Notes under the pieces: generated by a model
Told to the model about the DNA's origin: nothing
What the model saw: only the letters and a program-made list of their open reading frames with translations
Database searches by the model: none
Part shown: in pieces, positions 53,718-62,351 of the stretch
Layout of the letters: each line of letters opens with the position of its first letter
Position numbering within the stretch: the first letter of the stretch is position 1
Program-made: the position numbers and the translations under genes
Assembly (NCBI GenBank): GCA_013911655.1
Contig: JACESU010000003.1
Location: 129,996 to 193,995, forward strand
Direction: 5' to 3'
Origin: Alphaproteobacteria bacterium
GTDB taxonomy: Bacteria > Pseudomonadota > Alphaproteobacteria > Caedimonadales > UBA1908
Length of the DNA stretch: 64,000 nt

Positions 53718-54452
53718 ATGAAACTTCTTTGCGTCCTCCATGCTGCCTTCGAGGGCCTGGGCGTGATGGGTGCTTGGGCGAAGAAAAAAGAGCACACGAT
53801 CACGCTGGTGAAACCCTATCGCGGCGAGGCGCTTCCGCCAGTTGATGCGTTTGATTTTTTGATTGTCATGGGAGGACCTCAAAGCCCTTTAAAGCAAGAT
53901 TACTTTCCTTACTTGAAGGATGAAATTGGTCTCATTGGCGCGTTTTTAGAACAAGATAAGGGCGTGATAGGGTTTTGCTTAGGCGCTCAGCTTTTAGGGG
54001 AGGCGTGCGGTGCACGCACCGAAAGAAGCCCTGAAAAAGAGGTGGGTGTTTATCCCATTACCTTGACCAAGGACGGGTTGCAGGATCCCTTGTTGAGAGA
54101 GTTGCCTCAGACGTTTGACGTGATTCATTGGCACTATGATATGCCGGGGCTGGCTCCAGAAAGTGTACTACTTGCCTCAAGCCCTGGGTGCCCGAGACAA
54201 ATTGTACGATACGCGCCGAAGGCATACGGTTTTCAGTGTCACTTAGAGATCACGCAAGAGGGGCTTGCTCTGCTTGCTGACAAAGCCGCTTGTGATTTAA
54301 CGCCGTCCTTTTATACGCAAAGCAAACACGCTCTTCTTTCTCAGCCTCTCACAGAAATTCACCAAAAGATGGATCAGGTCCTGGACCGGTTTGTGCATCT
54401 GTTAGAGGACGATTCTTTTCAGGTTCAAAAAAACAAAAGGACTCAAGGATGA
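53718..54452 (+). CDS. Class I glutamine amidotransferase domain protein
   Basis: 244 residues. The triad is complete: nucleophile in GVIGFCLGAQLLGEA, and His/Glu in GFQCHLEIT; the oxyanion region is VMGGPQSPL. It is a free-standing GMP-synthase-like GATase of the YfeJ/glutamine amidotransferase kind, acceptor unknown. First gene of a tight run with the histidine phosphatase and the GNAT (overlap ATGA). Confidence 0.9.
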   Translation: MKLLCVLHAAFEGLGVMGAWAKKKEHTITLVKPYRGEALPPVDAFDFLIVMGGPQSPLKQDYFPYLKDEIGLIGAFLEQDKGVIGFCLGAQLLGEACGARTERSPEKEVGVYPITLTKDGLQDPLLRELPQTFDVIHWHYDMPGLAPESVLLASSPGCPRQIVRYAPKAYGFQCHLEITQEGLALLADKAACDLTPSFYTQSKHALLSQPLTEIHQKMDQVLDRFVHLLEDDSFQVQKNKRTQG

Positions 54453-55012
54453 TGATCAAAAAAATCCCGTTCTATTTTATCAGACATGGGCAAACGGATT
54501 GGAACGCGCAGGGGATTTGTATGGGGTCAAAGGATATTCCTTTGAATGACATAGGTCGTGGTCAAGCTCAGGAAGCTGTTTCTCTTTTACAGAAGGAAGG
54601 AATTGTTCACATTGTGGCGAGCCCCCTTCTCCGAGCCAAAGAAACGGCTGAAATCTTGGCAACCCCCCTCGGGGTGTCTCTTTCACTGGATGAAGACTTA
54701 AAAGAATGCACGTGGGGGGACCTAGAGGGAAAACCCATGGATGCGGACGTTCTTCTTGGGTCGTGGCTAAAAGGCGAGACACCCGAAGGGGCTGAATCCG
54801 CGGCGTCCTTTGGCACGCGTGTGCTGCGAGGATTAAACCGCGCCCTTGAAAAATATGGACCCGTGCTGATTGTATCCCACGGTGGTGTGGGAATGGCGGC
54901 AAAACGGTTTATGGGCGGCCCTTTGGAAAAGCTTGATAACGCGGCGCCTTATATCTGTGTACCGCCAGAACGTGACGATCGTCCATGGTCAGTCAGCCTT
55001 TTGGGGGACTAA
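54449..55012 (+). CDS. Histidine phosphatase family protein
   Basis: 187 residues. The phospho-His motif RHGQTDWNAQG and the second His motif VSHGGVGMAAKR are present, plus ASPLLRAKETAEIL with the conserved Arg. Members dephosphorylate small metabolites (alpha-ribazole phosphate, phosphoglycerate, others). Because B12 handling is implied elsewhere, a CobC-like role is possible but not shown. Overlaps the GATase stop by four bases. Confidence 0.9.
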   Translation: MMIKKIPFYFIRHGQTDWNAQGICMGSKDIPLNDIGRGQAQEAVSLLQKEGIVHIVASPLLRAKETAEILATPLGVSLSLDEDLKECTWGDLEGKPMDADVLLGSWLKGETPEGAESAASFGTRVLRGLNRALEKYGPVLIVSHGGVGMAAKRFMGGPLEKLDNAAPYICVPPERDDRPWSVSLLGD

Positions 55013-55018
55013 GAGGGT

Positions 55019-55501
55019 ATGCCAGTCACTGTGTTCTTTCGGCGTGCAGGTGTTCAGGATCTGTCACGTATTGTTGCCCTTTATCTTGAAGATGCGTTGG
55101 GGCGCACGCGCGAAAGTCTGAACGCGCTTTCATGGGACGGGTATACAAAGGCCTTTGAGGCGATCGATCAAGATCCCCAGCAACTTCTGGTAGTCGGCAT
55201 GGTGGAGGACACCCTTGTGGCGACTTGTCAGCTTACTCTTATTCCGTGCTTGACCCATCAAGGGGGGCTTCGCCTTCAAATAGGAGGCGTGCACGTAAAA
55301 AAGGATTATCAAGGCAAGACCATTGGGCGTCAAATGATGGCGTGGGCGCTTGAGTATGGTCAAGAAAAAGGGGCCCTCTTTGCCCAGCTCACAACCCATA
55401 AAAGCCCCACGGATGCTAAGCGATTCTATGAAACCTTGGGATTTGAGGCGACCCATGTGGGGATGAAAAGATTTTTTTCAAAGACAGTAAGAACCTCATA
55501 A
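55019..55501 (+). CDS. GNAT family N-acetyltransferase
   Basis: 160 residues. The acetyl-CoA motif A is GGVHVKKDYQGKTIGRQMMAWALEYGQEKG, with FYETLGFEATHVGMKRF at the end. Substrate unknown. Starts 6 bases after the phosphatase stop. Confidence 0.9.
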   Translation: MPVTVFFRRAGVQDLSRIVALYLEDALGRTRESLNALSWDGYTKAFEAIDQDPQQLLVVGMVEDTLVATCQLTLIPCLTHQGGLRLQIGGVHVKKDYQGKTIGRQMMAWALEYGQEKGALFAQLTTHKSPTDAKRFYETLGFEATHVGMKRFFSKTVRTS

Positions 55502-55580
55502 AGGAATATAAAAGAATTTACCTAAAATTAAACTAAATTAGGCATACTTTAAGAAGGTCAAATTGTATAGGAGGAAGATG

Positions 55581-56687
55581 ATGGGCCATCGTCTAGGCAT
55601 CGTCTTTACGGGTCCTCCGACGGCGCTGCCGGCTTATTTGATTGAAGAATTGAAGAGTCTTTTTCAGGCAGTTGGCATTCAGCATGAGGTTGTGCCGCTT
55701 GTCACGTTTCGTGAAGTGTCGGAGTCCCCAAAGACACACGCTGTTATCTGTGACCAGGTGCTTTCAAAGGGCGAAGTGAAAAACCTTAAAGAGTTGTATG
55801 GTCGGCGTCTGATAATCATTGCCCTTACTTATCAAGATTCACCCATGCACAGTGGGTGTGATTTTCTGTCAGCTGATTTACTTTTAGATGATCAAAAGAC
55901 TTTGGCGGCCAAACGGCATTTGCAGCGGTTTATCTGGCTTCTTTTTGGTCATCCTTTCGTGCCACCAGATCCTCAAGAAAGTGCCATGATGTACGCTCAT
56001 GTGGCGCGCCTCAGATCAGGAGACGTTTCAAGACAGGTGGGGGCTTGTATTGTGGATCCTATGGAACAAGTAGTGGCTGTCGGCTTTAATGAGGTCCCAA
56101 AGGCTGGTGGAGGTTTTTACGATAATACCATGCCAGCCGAAAAGGATTTTCGAGATTGGCCGTGGCGGCGCAACTCAAGCATGGACGCAAAGAAAAGAAT
56201 TTTCAAAGAGATCTTGGGCTTTTTGAAGGATCATCAGAACGTTGCCATACCTGAGAATTATTTCGAAGAAAGTTCCTTGCAAGACCTGCTGATCGCCTTA
56301 AAAGAAGAGACATCTTTTATGGACATCTTAGAATATTCGCGCAACATCCACGCGGAAATGAGCGCGCTTATTGGCGCGTTGAATACCGGGCGAAGTGTGC
56401 AGGGGGCGACCCTTTATACAACGACCTTTCCCTGTCACACCTGTACTCGTCACTTGGTTGCCGCAGGTATTGGTCGCGTATGTTATTTGGATCCCTTTTC
56501 TAAAAGCCAGGCACTGAGTCTTTTTGGTGATTCTGTGACCTATCAACAAATAAGCGGTCAAGATCAGCGCGTGCTCTTCGAGCAATTTACGGGCATTACA
56601 CCCCGAAAATACGCTTTGTTTGAGGCCCCTTCCCGTGAAGACGAATATGGACACCAACGCGCCTGGGTACCCACTCTCAGACTCTAA
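55581..56687 (+). CDS. Two-domain dCMP/dCTP deaminase resembling anti-phage AvcD/DcdV
   Basis: 368 residues from the ATG six bases after AGGAGG. The C-terminal half (about 130-330) is a zinc deaminase: MMYAHVARLRSGDVSRQVGACIVD, HAE at 257-259 and PCHTC at 284-288, with LYTTTFPCHTCTRHLVAAGI. This wording matches the dCTP deaminase domain of AvcD/DcdV, phage-defence proteins that deplete dCTP. Those carry an N-terminal P-loop kinase-like domain; here the N-terminal 120 residues keep the beta-strand opening GIVFTGPP but lack the GKS/T of Walker A, and the protein is shorter than the 450-550 residues usual for the family. Preceded by a GNAT gene and 79 bases of leader; no known RNA inhibitor recognised. 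Confidence 0.78.
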   Translation: MGHRLGIVFTGPPTALPAYLIEELKSLFQAVGIQHEVVPLVTFREVSESPKTHAVICDQVLSKGEVKNLKELYGRRLIIIALTYQDSPMHSGCDFLSADLLLDDQKTLAAKRHLQRFIWLLFGHPFVPPDPQESAMMYAHVARLRSGDVSRQVGACIVDPMEQVVAVGFNEVPKAGGGFYDNTMPAEKDFRDWPWRRNSSMDAKKRIFKEILGFLKDHQNVAIPENYFEESSLQDLLIALKEETSFMDILEYSRNIHAEMSALIGALNTGRSVQGATLYTTTFPCHTCTRHLVAAGIGRVCYLDPFSKSQALSLFGDSVTYQQISGQDQRVLFEQFTGITPRKYALFEAPSREDEYGHQRAWVPTLRL

Positions 56688-56857
56688 GAGTTTTATCTCG
56701 ACAGTGTGAAAACAGCTTTCTTTTGTAGTTAATTTTTATCAATTTTGTATTGTTTATTTTACTTTGATTTTTTGTCAAAAAGGTGTATGGATTTCGAATT
56801 CTTGTTTGTAGAAGCAAAAAAAGCTCGCTACTTATCTTTTTGATTGAGAGTATGTAA

Positions 56858-57640
56858 ATGACTAAAAGTTTCTCGCATATTTTGATGGCGGGTTTGATGT
56901 GGACCGTCGCCAGTATTGCGTCCTCATCAGAAGATGAGGCGTTCTTTGATGCAGATGATAGAAACTGGCAGTGGAGTGTAGACGCTGGTTCTGAGATAGA
57001 AGCTCTGCGAAGAGGTGCCTCCACGCCTTTTGAAAGGATTTTTCCTCCTTCCTTATATTGTCAGCGCGTCGTGCCTCCAGAGCTGTCCGAAGAAATGGCT
57101 GTTCCTGCCCAGGCTTCTCCTTCACAAGAAACACGTGCTATAAGTATTTTGAGAACACCTTCAGAAAAAAGAGAACCAAAAAAAACAGTTACCTTCAGCC
57201 TGGCTCCCACAGTGTTTTTGGTGGAGTATATCTATACGTCGGATGATTTTTATTCTAAGTCAGATGAAGAAAGAAATAGGCTTTTGATTGCTCTTGGTGA
57301 TTTTGCAGATGACGAAGAGTCTGATAGTGAAAATGCCACCTCGCAACCACCTGTATTATCCATGGAAATACACAGCATTACCTATGATTGGCAAGTAAAA
57401 AAAATGCCTCAAACCCTTGCCAGCCCATATCCGAGGCGTATCCCCTCTGCCATCACGTCTGTGTTAAAGCCGAGCATGCCTCTTCTTGGGCTGCCACAAA
57501 GAAAAGCGAGAACAGTGAAAGAAGATAGGTGGGTAGGAAAAGGACCTTTAGTAGGACAATTTGAAGACGTGACCCTCCAGGCCTCCTCCAGTCAAATGTC
57601 ACTTCTTCTGCCAATTACCGAAGAGGATGAAGGCGAATAA
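56858..57640 (+). CDS. Exported protein with RVxF-like motif, unknown function
   Basis: 260 residues. Signal-like N-terminus (SHILMAGLMWTVASIASSS). The rest is predicted largely disordered: acidic 24-35, Ser/Pro-rich 80-105, then a conspicuous SILRTPSEKREPKKTVTF at 96-113, then PTVFLVEYIYTSDDFYS, an acidic DDEESDSE stretch near 151-158, and a basic Pro-rich part. KTVTF (109-113) with hydrophobic pairs downstream resembles the RVxF plus PhiPhi docking pattern of eukaryotic PP1 partners. No ribosome site stands out upstream (the leader is AT-rich), and no family recognised. Confidence 0.6.
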   Translation: MTKSFSHILMAGLMWTVASIASSSEDEAFFDADDRNWQWSVDAGSEIEALRRGASTPFERIFPPSLYCQRVVPPELSEEMAVPAQASPSQETRAISILRTPSEKREPKKTVTFSLAPTVFLVEYIYTSDDFYSKSDEERNRLLIALGDFADDEESDSENATSQPPVLSMEIHSITYDWQVKKMPQTLASPYPRRIPSAITSVLKPSMPLLGLPQRKARTVKEDRWVGKGPLVGQFEDVTLQASSSQMSLLLPITEEDEGE

Positions 57641-57651
57641 TCACGCATTGT

Positions 57652-57694
57652 CGTGTAAGACGAGTCACGTTGTTTGCGTGTCTAGGCTTACACG
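57652..57694. terminator. Inverted repeat between convergent genes
   Basis: CGTGTAAG (57652-57659) mirrors CTTACACG (57687-57694) across 27 bases, spanning the ends of the exported-protein gene and the convergent gene at 57688; a T-rich run follows on the plus strand. A weak bidirectional terminator is possible. Confidence 0.35.
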
Positions 57695-58089
57695 GCCTGT
57701 TTTCTTTTAAACGAAAGATGCTCAAGAAGTTTTGTCATGCTCTCGAGGAGGTGCGATGAGAACTTTTTGGGCTGACGCAGGACACGCTGAATAAGGGCGT
57801 CAGTGTTAATCCACAAGGCTTCATCAGACATATAAGGTTCATAATTAGTCTTACTTGGCAGAAAAACGAAGTAGACATTAAGGGTGTCCCCCTGTCTTTC
57901 AACTGTGCCAGCAAAACGAAGCTTTTCTGTACAGCCTGTCTTCATTTCATAATAAGTCTGTGCGTGATGCGATTCCCAGGTTGTGGATTTGATGGCGCTT
58001 AAGTAGTTTCGCCACGTCAGTTGACGCTTGAGCAAAACTTCAGGTGATGGACTGCCTAATCGCACAGCAGCGACTTCCAAGAAGTACAT
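57688..58089 (-). CDS. Conserved-looking hypothetical protein upstream-adjacent to trkH
   Basis: 133 residues from the ATG with GGGAG upstream; a TTG start at 58140 is unlikely. No signal peptide or membrane helix. It has mixed alpha/beta composition with LKRQLTWRNYLSAIKSTTWE and KLRFAGTVERQGDTLNVYFVFLPS (beta-rich centre) and a helical C-terminus. No family recognised. It follows trkH on the same strand 78 bases downstream and may share its transcript. Confidence 0.6.
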   Translation of the reverse strand: MYFLEVAAVRLGSPSPEVLLKRQLTWRNYLSAIKSTTWESHHAQTYYEMKTGCTEKLRFAGTVERQGDTLNVYFVFLPSKTNYEPYMSDEALWINTDALIQRVLRQPKKFSSHLLESMTKLLEHLSFKRKQAV

Positions 58090-58167
58090 GAGCTCTCTCC
58101 CGTTATGTGTGATACGTAGAATTCCCCTAGTGATGCCCAAAACTGCTTTAAGAATCGTTAAGGTCTT

Positions 58168-59637
58168 TTAAGTTTTCCAAAAGCGCGTGCTAAAAAGAAC
58201 GAAAACGGTCACGAATTCGAGACGACCTAAAAGCATTCCGGCCATAATAAGCCATTTAGCACCGTCAGGAAGTTCTGAAAAATTCTCAAGGGGGCCAATA
58301 AGATTCCCAAAACCCGGTCCGACGTTATTAAGAGTTGCCACGGCGGCTGACACGCACGTAACAAAATCAAGGTGATAAAGGGCAAGGCCCAAGGTTAGCG
58401 CCCCAAGGCTTAAAAGATAAAGACCTATAAACGTAAAAACAGACGCAAAGACACCCTCTGGAATGGGTTTTGCGTTATAGCGCGGAATAAAAATGCCGTG
58501 GGGGCGTCGTATTTGGGCGAGTTGCGTTTTAATCATGGCGGTCACAATTTGATACCGAAGGACTTTGATCCCGCCGGACGTAGATCCTGTGCAGCCACCA
58601 ATTTGCATTAAGACAAAAATGGTCATAAGGGGAAAACTACCCCACAAGGTATAGTCGGTGGTGCTAAATCCTGTGCTGGTGATAATGGAAATGAGGTTAA
58701 AAGACACTTCGCGCAAAGCTTTAAGAAGGGGGGTGCCGCCAGCATATCGCCACAAAGTGATGACAAGAATGCTGACAAAGGTAATCAGAAGGAAGGTGCG
58801 GACTTGCGTGTCATTGAAAAGGGCCTTGGGATCGCCCTTGGCTACGCGCACAAAAAGAATGAGCGTAATGCTGCCCGCAAGCATAAAGATCATCAGAATG
58901 ATTTCAACAGCGACATTATTAAAATAAGCAATGGAGGCATGGGACGTCGAGTATCCCCCCGTCGAGACAGTGGAAAAAGCGTGACAGATGGCTTCGAGAG
59001 GGGAGATATCACAGAGCATGAGAAGCATTGCACAAAGGACCGTTAGGCCCGTGTAAACTGTAAAAAGACTTGCAGCAATTTGAGACACTTTAGGCAAGAC
59101 TTTTTCTGAACGATCGGAAAATTCGCTGCGGAAAAGTTGCATGCCGCCTATGCGCAGCATGGGCATAACGGTAAGGGCCATGACAACGATCCCGATGCCC
59201 CCAAGCCATTGAAGGACCGCGCGCCACAAAACAACCCCCGGTGAGGCGTAATCTATGCCGGTCATCACCGTGGCGCCCGTGGTCGTCAGGCCAGAAATCG
59301 CCTCGAAAAAGGAGTCTGTGTGGCTCGAGGTACTGTTGGAAAAGATAAAGGGAAGGGCGGCGTAAAAAGAGATAAAAACCCAACTACAAACTGTTAAAAG
59401 AAAAGTATTTTTTAGCGAGAGGGGCTGAGCTTCTTTGGCGGGACGATAGGCAAAAACAAGCATAAGCCCTGAAAACGCCGTAATGGGCATGGCGGTTGCA
59501 AAGGCCGTCCAATTGATATCATCATAAAACCAATCAAGAAGGGCTGGTGCAATCATGGCCAAAGAAAGGGCCGTGATAAAAAGGCCCACCACGAAAAAAA
59601 GGGTCTGCAGCGAGGAGGTTGTTTTACGCTCACGCAT
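58168..59637 (-). CDS. trkH: Potassium uptake protein TrkH
   Basis: 489 residues, about ten membrane helices. The four selectivity-filter-like P-loops are visible: SGLTTTGATVM, STVSTGGYST, ITSTGFSTTDY and LNNVGPGFG, plus LQWLGGIGIVVMAL and GGCTGSTSGGIKVLRY. TrkH moves K+ with the NAD-binding regulator TrkA, not in this window. No clear ribosome site. Confidence 0.94.
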   Translation of the reverse strand: MRERKTTSSLQTLFFVVGLFITALSLAMIAPALLDWFYDDINWTAFATAMPITAFSGLMLVFAYRPAKEAQPLSLKNTFLLTVCSWVFISFYAALPFIFSNSTSSHTDSFFEAISGLTTTGATVMTGIDYASPGVVLWRAVLQWLGGIGIVVMALTVMPMLRIGGMQLFRSEFSDRSEKVLPKVSQIAASLFTVYTGLTVLCAMLLMLCDISPLEAICHAFSTVSTGGYSTSHASIAYFNNVAVEIILMIFMLAGSITLILFVRVAKGDPKALFNDTQVRTFLLITFVSILVITLWRYAGGTPLLKALREVSFNLISIITSTGFSTTDYTLWGSFPLMTIFVLMQIGGCTGSTSGGIKVLRYQIVTAMIKTQLAQIRRPHGIFIPRYNAKPIPEGVFASVFTFIGLYLLSLGALTLGLALYHLDFVTCVSAAVATLNNVGPGFGNLIGPLENFSELPDGAKWLIMAGMLLGRLEFVTVFVLFSTRFWKT

Positions 59638-59792
59638 GGGTTACGAGACGTTGAGAGATAAAAGAAAAGGGAACATAAAGCACGAGTTAAGGCCGCTTAG
59701 CCACCATGACATGAGTCATTATAAAAGATTTTCATAAAAATGGCGAGGGTTTACAAATGTGGGTATCTCCTCGTGGTAATAAAATGAAAATG

Positions 59793-60695
59793 CTAACAAA
59801 TTTTCTCAATTTTCGTTTTGAGCACAAGGGCGGCCGACAAAAGCGTAAAGGCTTTCTCTTTAAAAAGAGCGAGGTTTTGGACGGCTTCTTTAAGGAGCGT
59901 CACGGCCTTTTCTTGCGCTTCTTTAGGGCCAAGGACAGAGACAAAAGTTGGCTTATCGGTATCAAGTCCTGTGGTTTTTCCGGCTTCTGTGGGATCAAGA
60001 AGTAAGTCTTGTAAATCATCATAAATTTGAAAGGCAAGGCCTAGATGATGGGCATAAGTCATGAGGGGGTGACGCGCTGGCACCTCACAAAAAATAAGAG
60101 CGCTTTCAACGCAAGCTTCAAAAATCGCTCCTGTTTTTAGTTGCTGAGTGTGATAGATTTGGGCCTCTAACGTGTCCATAGGCACATTCCCGAAAAGATC
60201 ATAGAACTGCCCCCCCATCATTCCGCTTGCCCCAGAAGCTTTTGCAAGCGCAGTTGTGATAAGGCGCTTTTTACGACAAGAAAAGCTTGCCCGGTGCAAC
60301 ACCTCAAATGCCAAGGTCAAAAGGGCATTCCCGGTCAGAAGGGCGACAGCGTCGCCGTAGGTGCGGTGAATCGTGGGCTTGCCGCGCCTCAAATCCGCGT
60401 TATCCATGCAAGGCATATCGTCATGCACAAGGGAATAAGCGTGGATGAGTTCAAGGGCCGCCGCCATGGGAAGAGCTTTTTGGCGTTTGCCCCCTAAAAG
60501 CGTGACAGCCTCGAGATGCAAGAAAGGACGAAGGCGTTTACCTCCTCCCAAGACCGCATCCTTCATGGCTTGGGTCAGGATTTTGGGGCCCTGGAGATCA
60601 TCCAAGACTTTTTTTAGAAAGGGCTCAAGCTCTTTTTGTGTCTGTAAAAGTGCACTGTCAAAGAGGGTATGCGGGGCATGCTCACTCATCGTCAT
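59793..60695 (-). CDS. ispA: Polyprenyl synthetase (farnesyl diphosphate synthase)
   Basis: About 300 residues. First Asp-rich motif DDMPCMDNADLRRGKPT with the insertion pattern of type II bacterial FPP synthases, second Asp-rich motif DDLQDLL, plus GGKRLRPFLHLEA. Makes C15 (possibly C10) diphosphates for quinones and undecaprenyl carriers. It overlaps the end of xseB; ATG 60695 and 60689 are both possible. xseB-ispA is a common order. Confidence 0.93.
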   Translation of the reverse strand: MTMSEHAPHTLFDSALLQTQKELEPFLKKVLDDLQGPKILTQAMKDAVLGGGKRLRPFLHLEAVTLLGGKRQKALPMAAALELIHAYSLVHDDMPCMDNADLRRGKPTIHRTYGDAVALLTGNALLTLAFEVLHRASFSCRKKRLITTALAKASGASGMMGGQFYDLFGNVPMDTLEAQIYHTQQLKTGAIFEACVESALIFCEVPARHPLMTYAHHLGLAFQIYDDLQDLLLDPTEAGKTTGLDTDKPTFVSVLGPKEAQEKAVTLLKEAVQNLALFKEKAFTLLSAALVLKTKIEKIC

Positions 60696-60939
60696 GGTGG
60701 AAAGTCTCAAGGGTGGGCGTTCCTTGCGTTGACTCGGCGATCGCGTCTACTTTAAGGCGCGCTTGGGCAAGGAGAGTCTCACAGCGCTCTTTTAAAAGGG
60801 CGCCTCGTTCATAGGAACCAATGGCTTCTTCTAGGGGGAGGCGCCCTTCTTCTAAACGGCGCACGACGCCTTCTAGCTCTTTGAGGGCGTCTTCAAAAGA
60901 CAAAGAAGTAACGTCAAGAAGAGGAGAAGCTGAGTCCAT
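60682..60939 (-). CDS. xseB: Exodeoxyribonuclease VII small subunit
   Basis: 85 residues from the ATG preceded by GAGGA. Core SFEDALKELEGVVRRLEEGRLPLEEAIGSYERG and LKERCETLLAQARLKVD are typical XseB. The large subunit xseA is not in the window. Cotranscribed with ispA. Confidence 0.95.
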   Translation of the reverse strand: MDSASPLLDVTSLSFEDALKELEGVVRRLEEGRLPLEEAIGSYERGALLKERCETLLAQARLKVDAIAESTQGTPTLETFHHDDE

Positions 60940-61105
60940 AAGATCCTCGCGCGCAATCATAAAACGATCTTTTTCTGTACCAGAAGATGGGCCCTTTCAC
61001 AACCCTCGGATCGCCATCTTTTCAAGGAATCCAGGCGTTTTAAAAGACAAGAAGAAACCACACATGGCTTCTTCTGCTACATCAGGTGGCCGTTGTTTAA
61101 AACGA

Positions 61106-61408
61106 TCACATGCCGACCTGAGGAAGTTCTTTCAAGGTGCGCAAGGTCTCGGACCAGATGGCTTTGAGCTCTTGAAAGGCAGTGTCGGCTTCGGAAACAC
61201 TTTCTGCCAGGGTCTGCTCGTCGACGGTGCCGGCCATGGCTTGAAGGGAGACAGATTCAGCTATGCGAGAGGCCTCAAGAGCTTGCTTTACGGGTTCTTT
61301 GAATAAAACGTCTGCAAAGGAAGTTGTGGCGACAGAAGCAGCCTCAGTTTGTGGTTTTGTCATGGTGCCGATTTTGGCATAGGTGCCTGTAATGCTGGGG
61401 GTAGACAT
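61106..61408 (-). CDS. fliE: Flagellar hook-basal body protein FliE (divergent)
   Basis: 100 residues. SFADVLFKEPVKQALEASRIAE, QAMAGTVDEQTLAESVSEADTAFQELKAIWSETLRTL gives the FliE helix pattern that links MS ring and rod. Divergent at the C-terminus (usual ending AYQEIMRMQ-like is replaced by LRTLKELPQ). The assignment leans on position, directly after flgB-flgC. Confidence 0.7.
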   Translation of the reverse strand: MSTPSITGTYAKIGTMTKPQTEAASVATTSFADVLFKEPVKQALEASRIAESVSLQAMAGTVDEQTLAESVSEADTAFQELKAIWSETLRTLKELPQVGM

Positions 61409-61421
61409 GTAAGCTTCCTTT

Positions 61422-61883
61422 CTATCTGGCCATCATGCCAATCAGTTTGTGTTTTGTGTCGGTGGTGGCTTCGTGAATTTTTAAAAAGCGTTCACTGCTA
61501 TGGCGGCTTTCTTGCATGTTCATAAGCTCAATCATGGGGTTAACTTCTGGCAGAGCGACATATCCATTGGCATCTGCCTGGGGGTGCTCGGGTTCATAAC
61601 TCATGACAACGCGCTTTGAATCTTTTCGAATACTCTTCACGGCCACTGTTTCAGGTCCCTTACCAAATTTCTTTTTTTCAGCGCGAAGTTGAATGTTTTT
61701 GGGATGATAGCCAGGAGATTTTGCGTTGGCCATGTTTTCGGCTGCGACGCGTGATCTGATCTCGTTTACGCGCAGGGCGTCGCTGGCAATTTTTTGTGTA
61801 TTAGAAAGCTCTCCTGCATAAAGGCAAGGCGCCAATGTAAGGCTAAGGACAAAGCCCATCAGGATGAAAGAACGACTCATCAT
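61422..61883 (-). CDS. flgC: Flagellar basal-body rod protein FlgC with an N-terminal signal peptide
   Basis: 153 residues. The rod signature is intact (RVNEIRSRVAAENMANAKSPGYHPK) as is the C-terminal EVNPMIELMNMQESRHSSERFL pattern. Unusually, the N-terminus MMSRSFILMGFVLSLTLAPCLYAG is a Sec signal peptide with a cleavage-like site near residue 23; normal FlgC has no signal peptide because it leaves through the flagellar type III apparatus. The ATGATG start overlaps the flgB stop, so the frame is sound. Confidence 0.85.
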   Translation of the reverse strand: MMSRSFILMGFVLSLTLAPCLYAGELSNTQKIASDALRVNEIRSRVAAENMANAKSPGYHPKNIQLRAEKKKFGKGPETVAVKSIRKDSKRVVMSYEPEHPQADANGYVALPEVNPMIELMNMQESRHSSERFLKIHEATTDTKHKLIGMMAR

Positions 61884-62269
61884 TTTGTAAGGGTCATCCA
61901 GTTGCGGTACATTTGCACAAACTTCTTTTGAAGGCTTGTGGTTTCATAGACTTTGGTGTTGGAATTGTTAAATTCCATCATTTCGTGATGGGCTGAAATA
62001 TTGTTGCCCGTGATGGTCACATCTTGTTTTTTATCTTTGGTCGACAACATTTCCGTAACACCGCCGTGTTGAGGGCCAAGATGCTGAGGATTTGTTCGTG
62101 CAAGTTCTGTGTTTAACGCTTTTTGAAAGGTAAAGGGCTTGAGTCTTTTTTGCTTTGCACCTGATAGGTCTGCTCGCGACAAGTTGTCGGACGCCACCTC
62201 CATGTTCTTGACATCCCACGAAAGACGTTTGCTCAGTGCCATAAAAACTTTCGTTTGCCCTAGCGACAT
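61880..62269 (-). CDS. flgB: Flagellar basal-body rod protein FlgB
   Basis: 129 residues. N-terminal VASDNLSRADLSGAKQKRLKPFTFQ (rod signature NxANAxTPGY-like, here NLSRADLSGA) and C-terminal MMEFNNSNTKVYETTSLQKKFVQMYRNWM. GGGAGGG six bases before the ATG. First of flgB-flgC-fliE. No other flagellar genes in the window, so whether a full flagellum exists cannot be told. Confidence 0.85.
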   Translation of the reverse strand: MSLGQTKVFMALSKRLSWDVKNMEVASDNLSRADLSGAKQKRLKPFTFQKALNTELARTNPQHLGPQHGGVTEMLSTKDKKQDVTITGNNISAHHEMMEFNNSNTKVYETTSLQKKFVQMYRNWMTLTK

Positions 62270-62351
62270 GTGAAACCCTCCCTACACCAACGCGCCATTA
62301 GCTTTGAGGAAAAGTATTAAGAAAACGTAAAGGTAAGAAAATTATCACATC

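Noticed and set aside
55502-55580. RNA inhibitor like AvcI in front of the deaminase gene
   Set aside because: The 79-bp leader is too short and shows only a weak AT-rich inverted repeat (CCTAA/TTAGG); no support for a toxin-antitoxin RNA.
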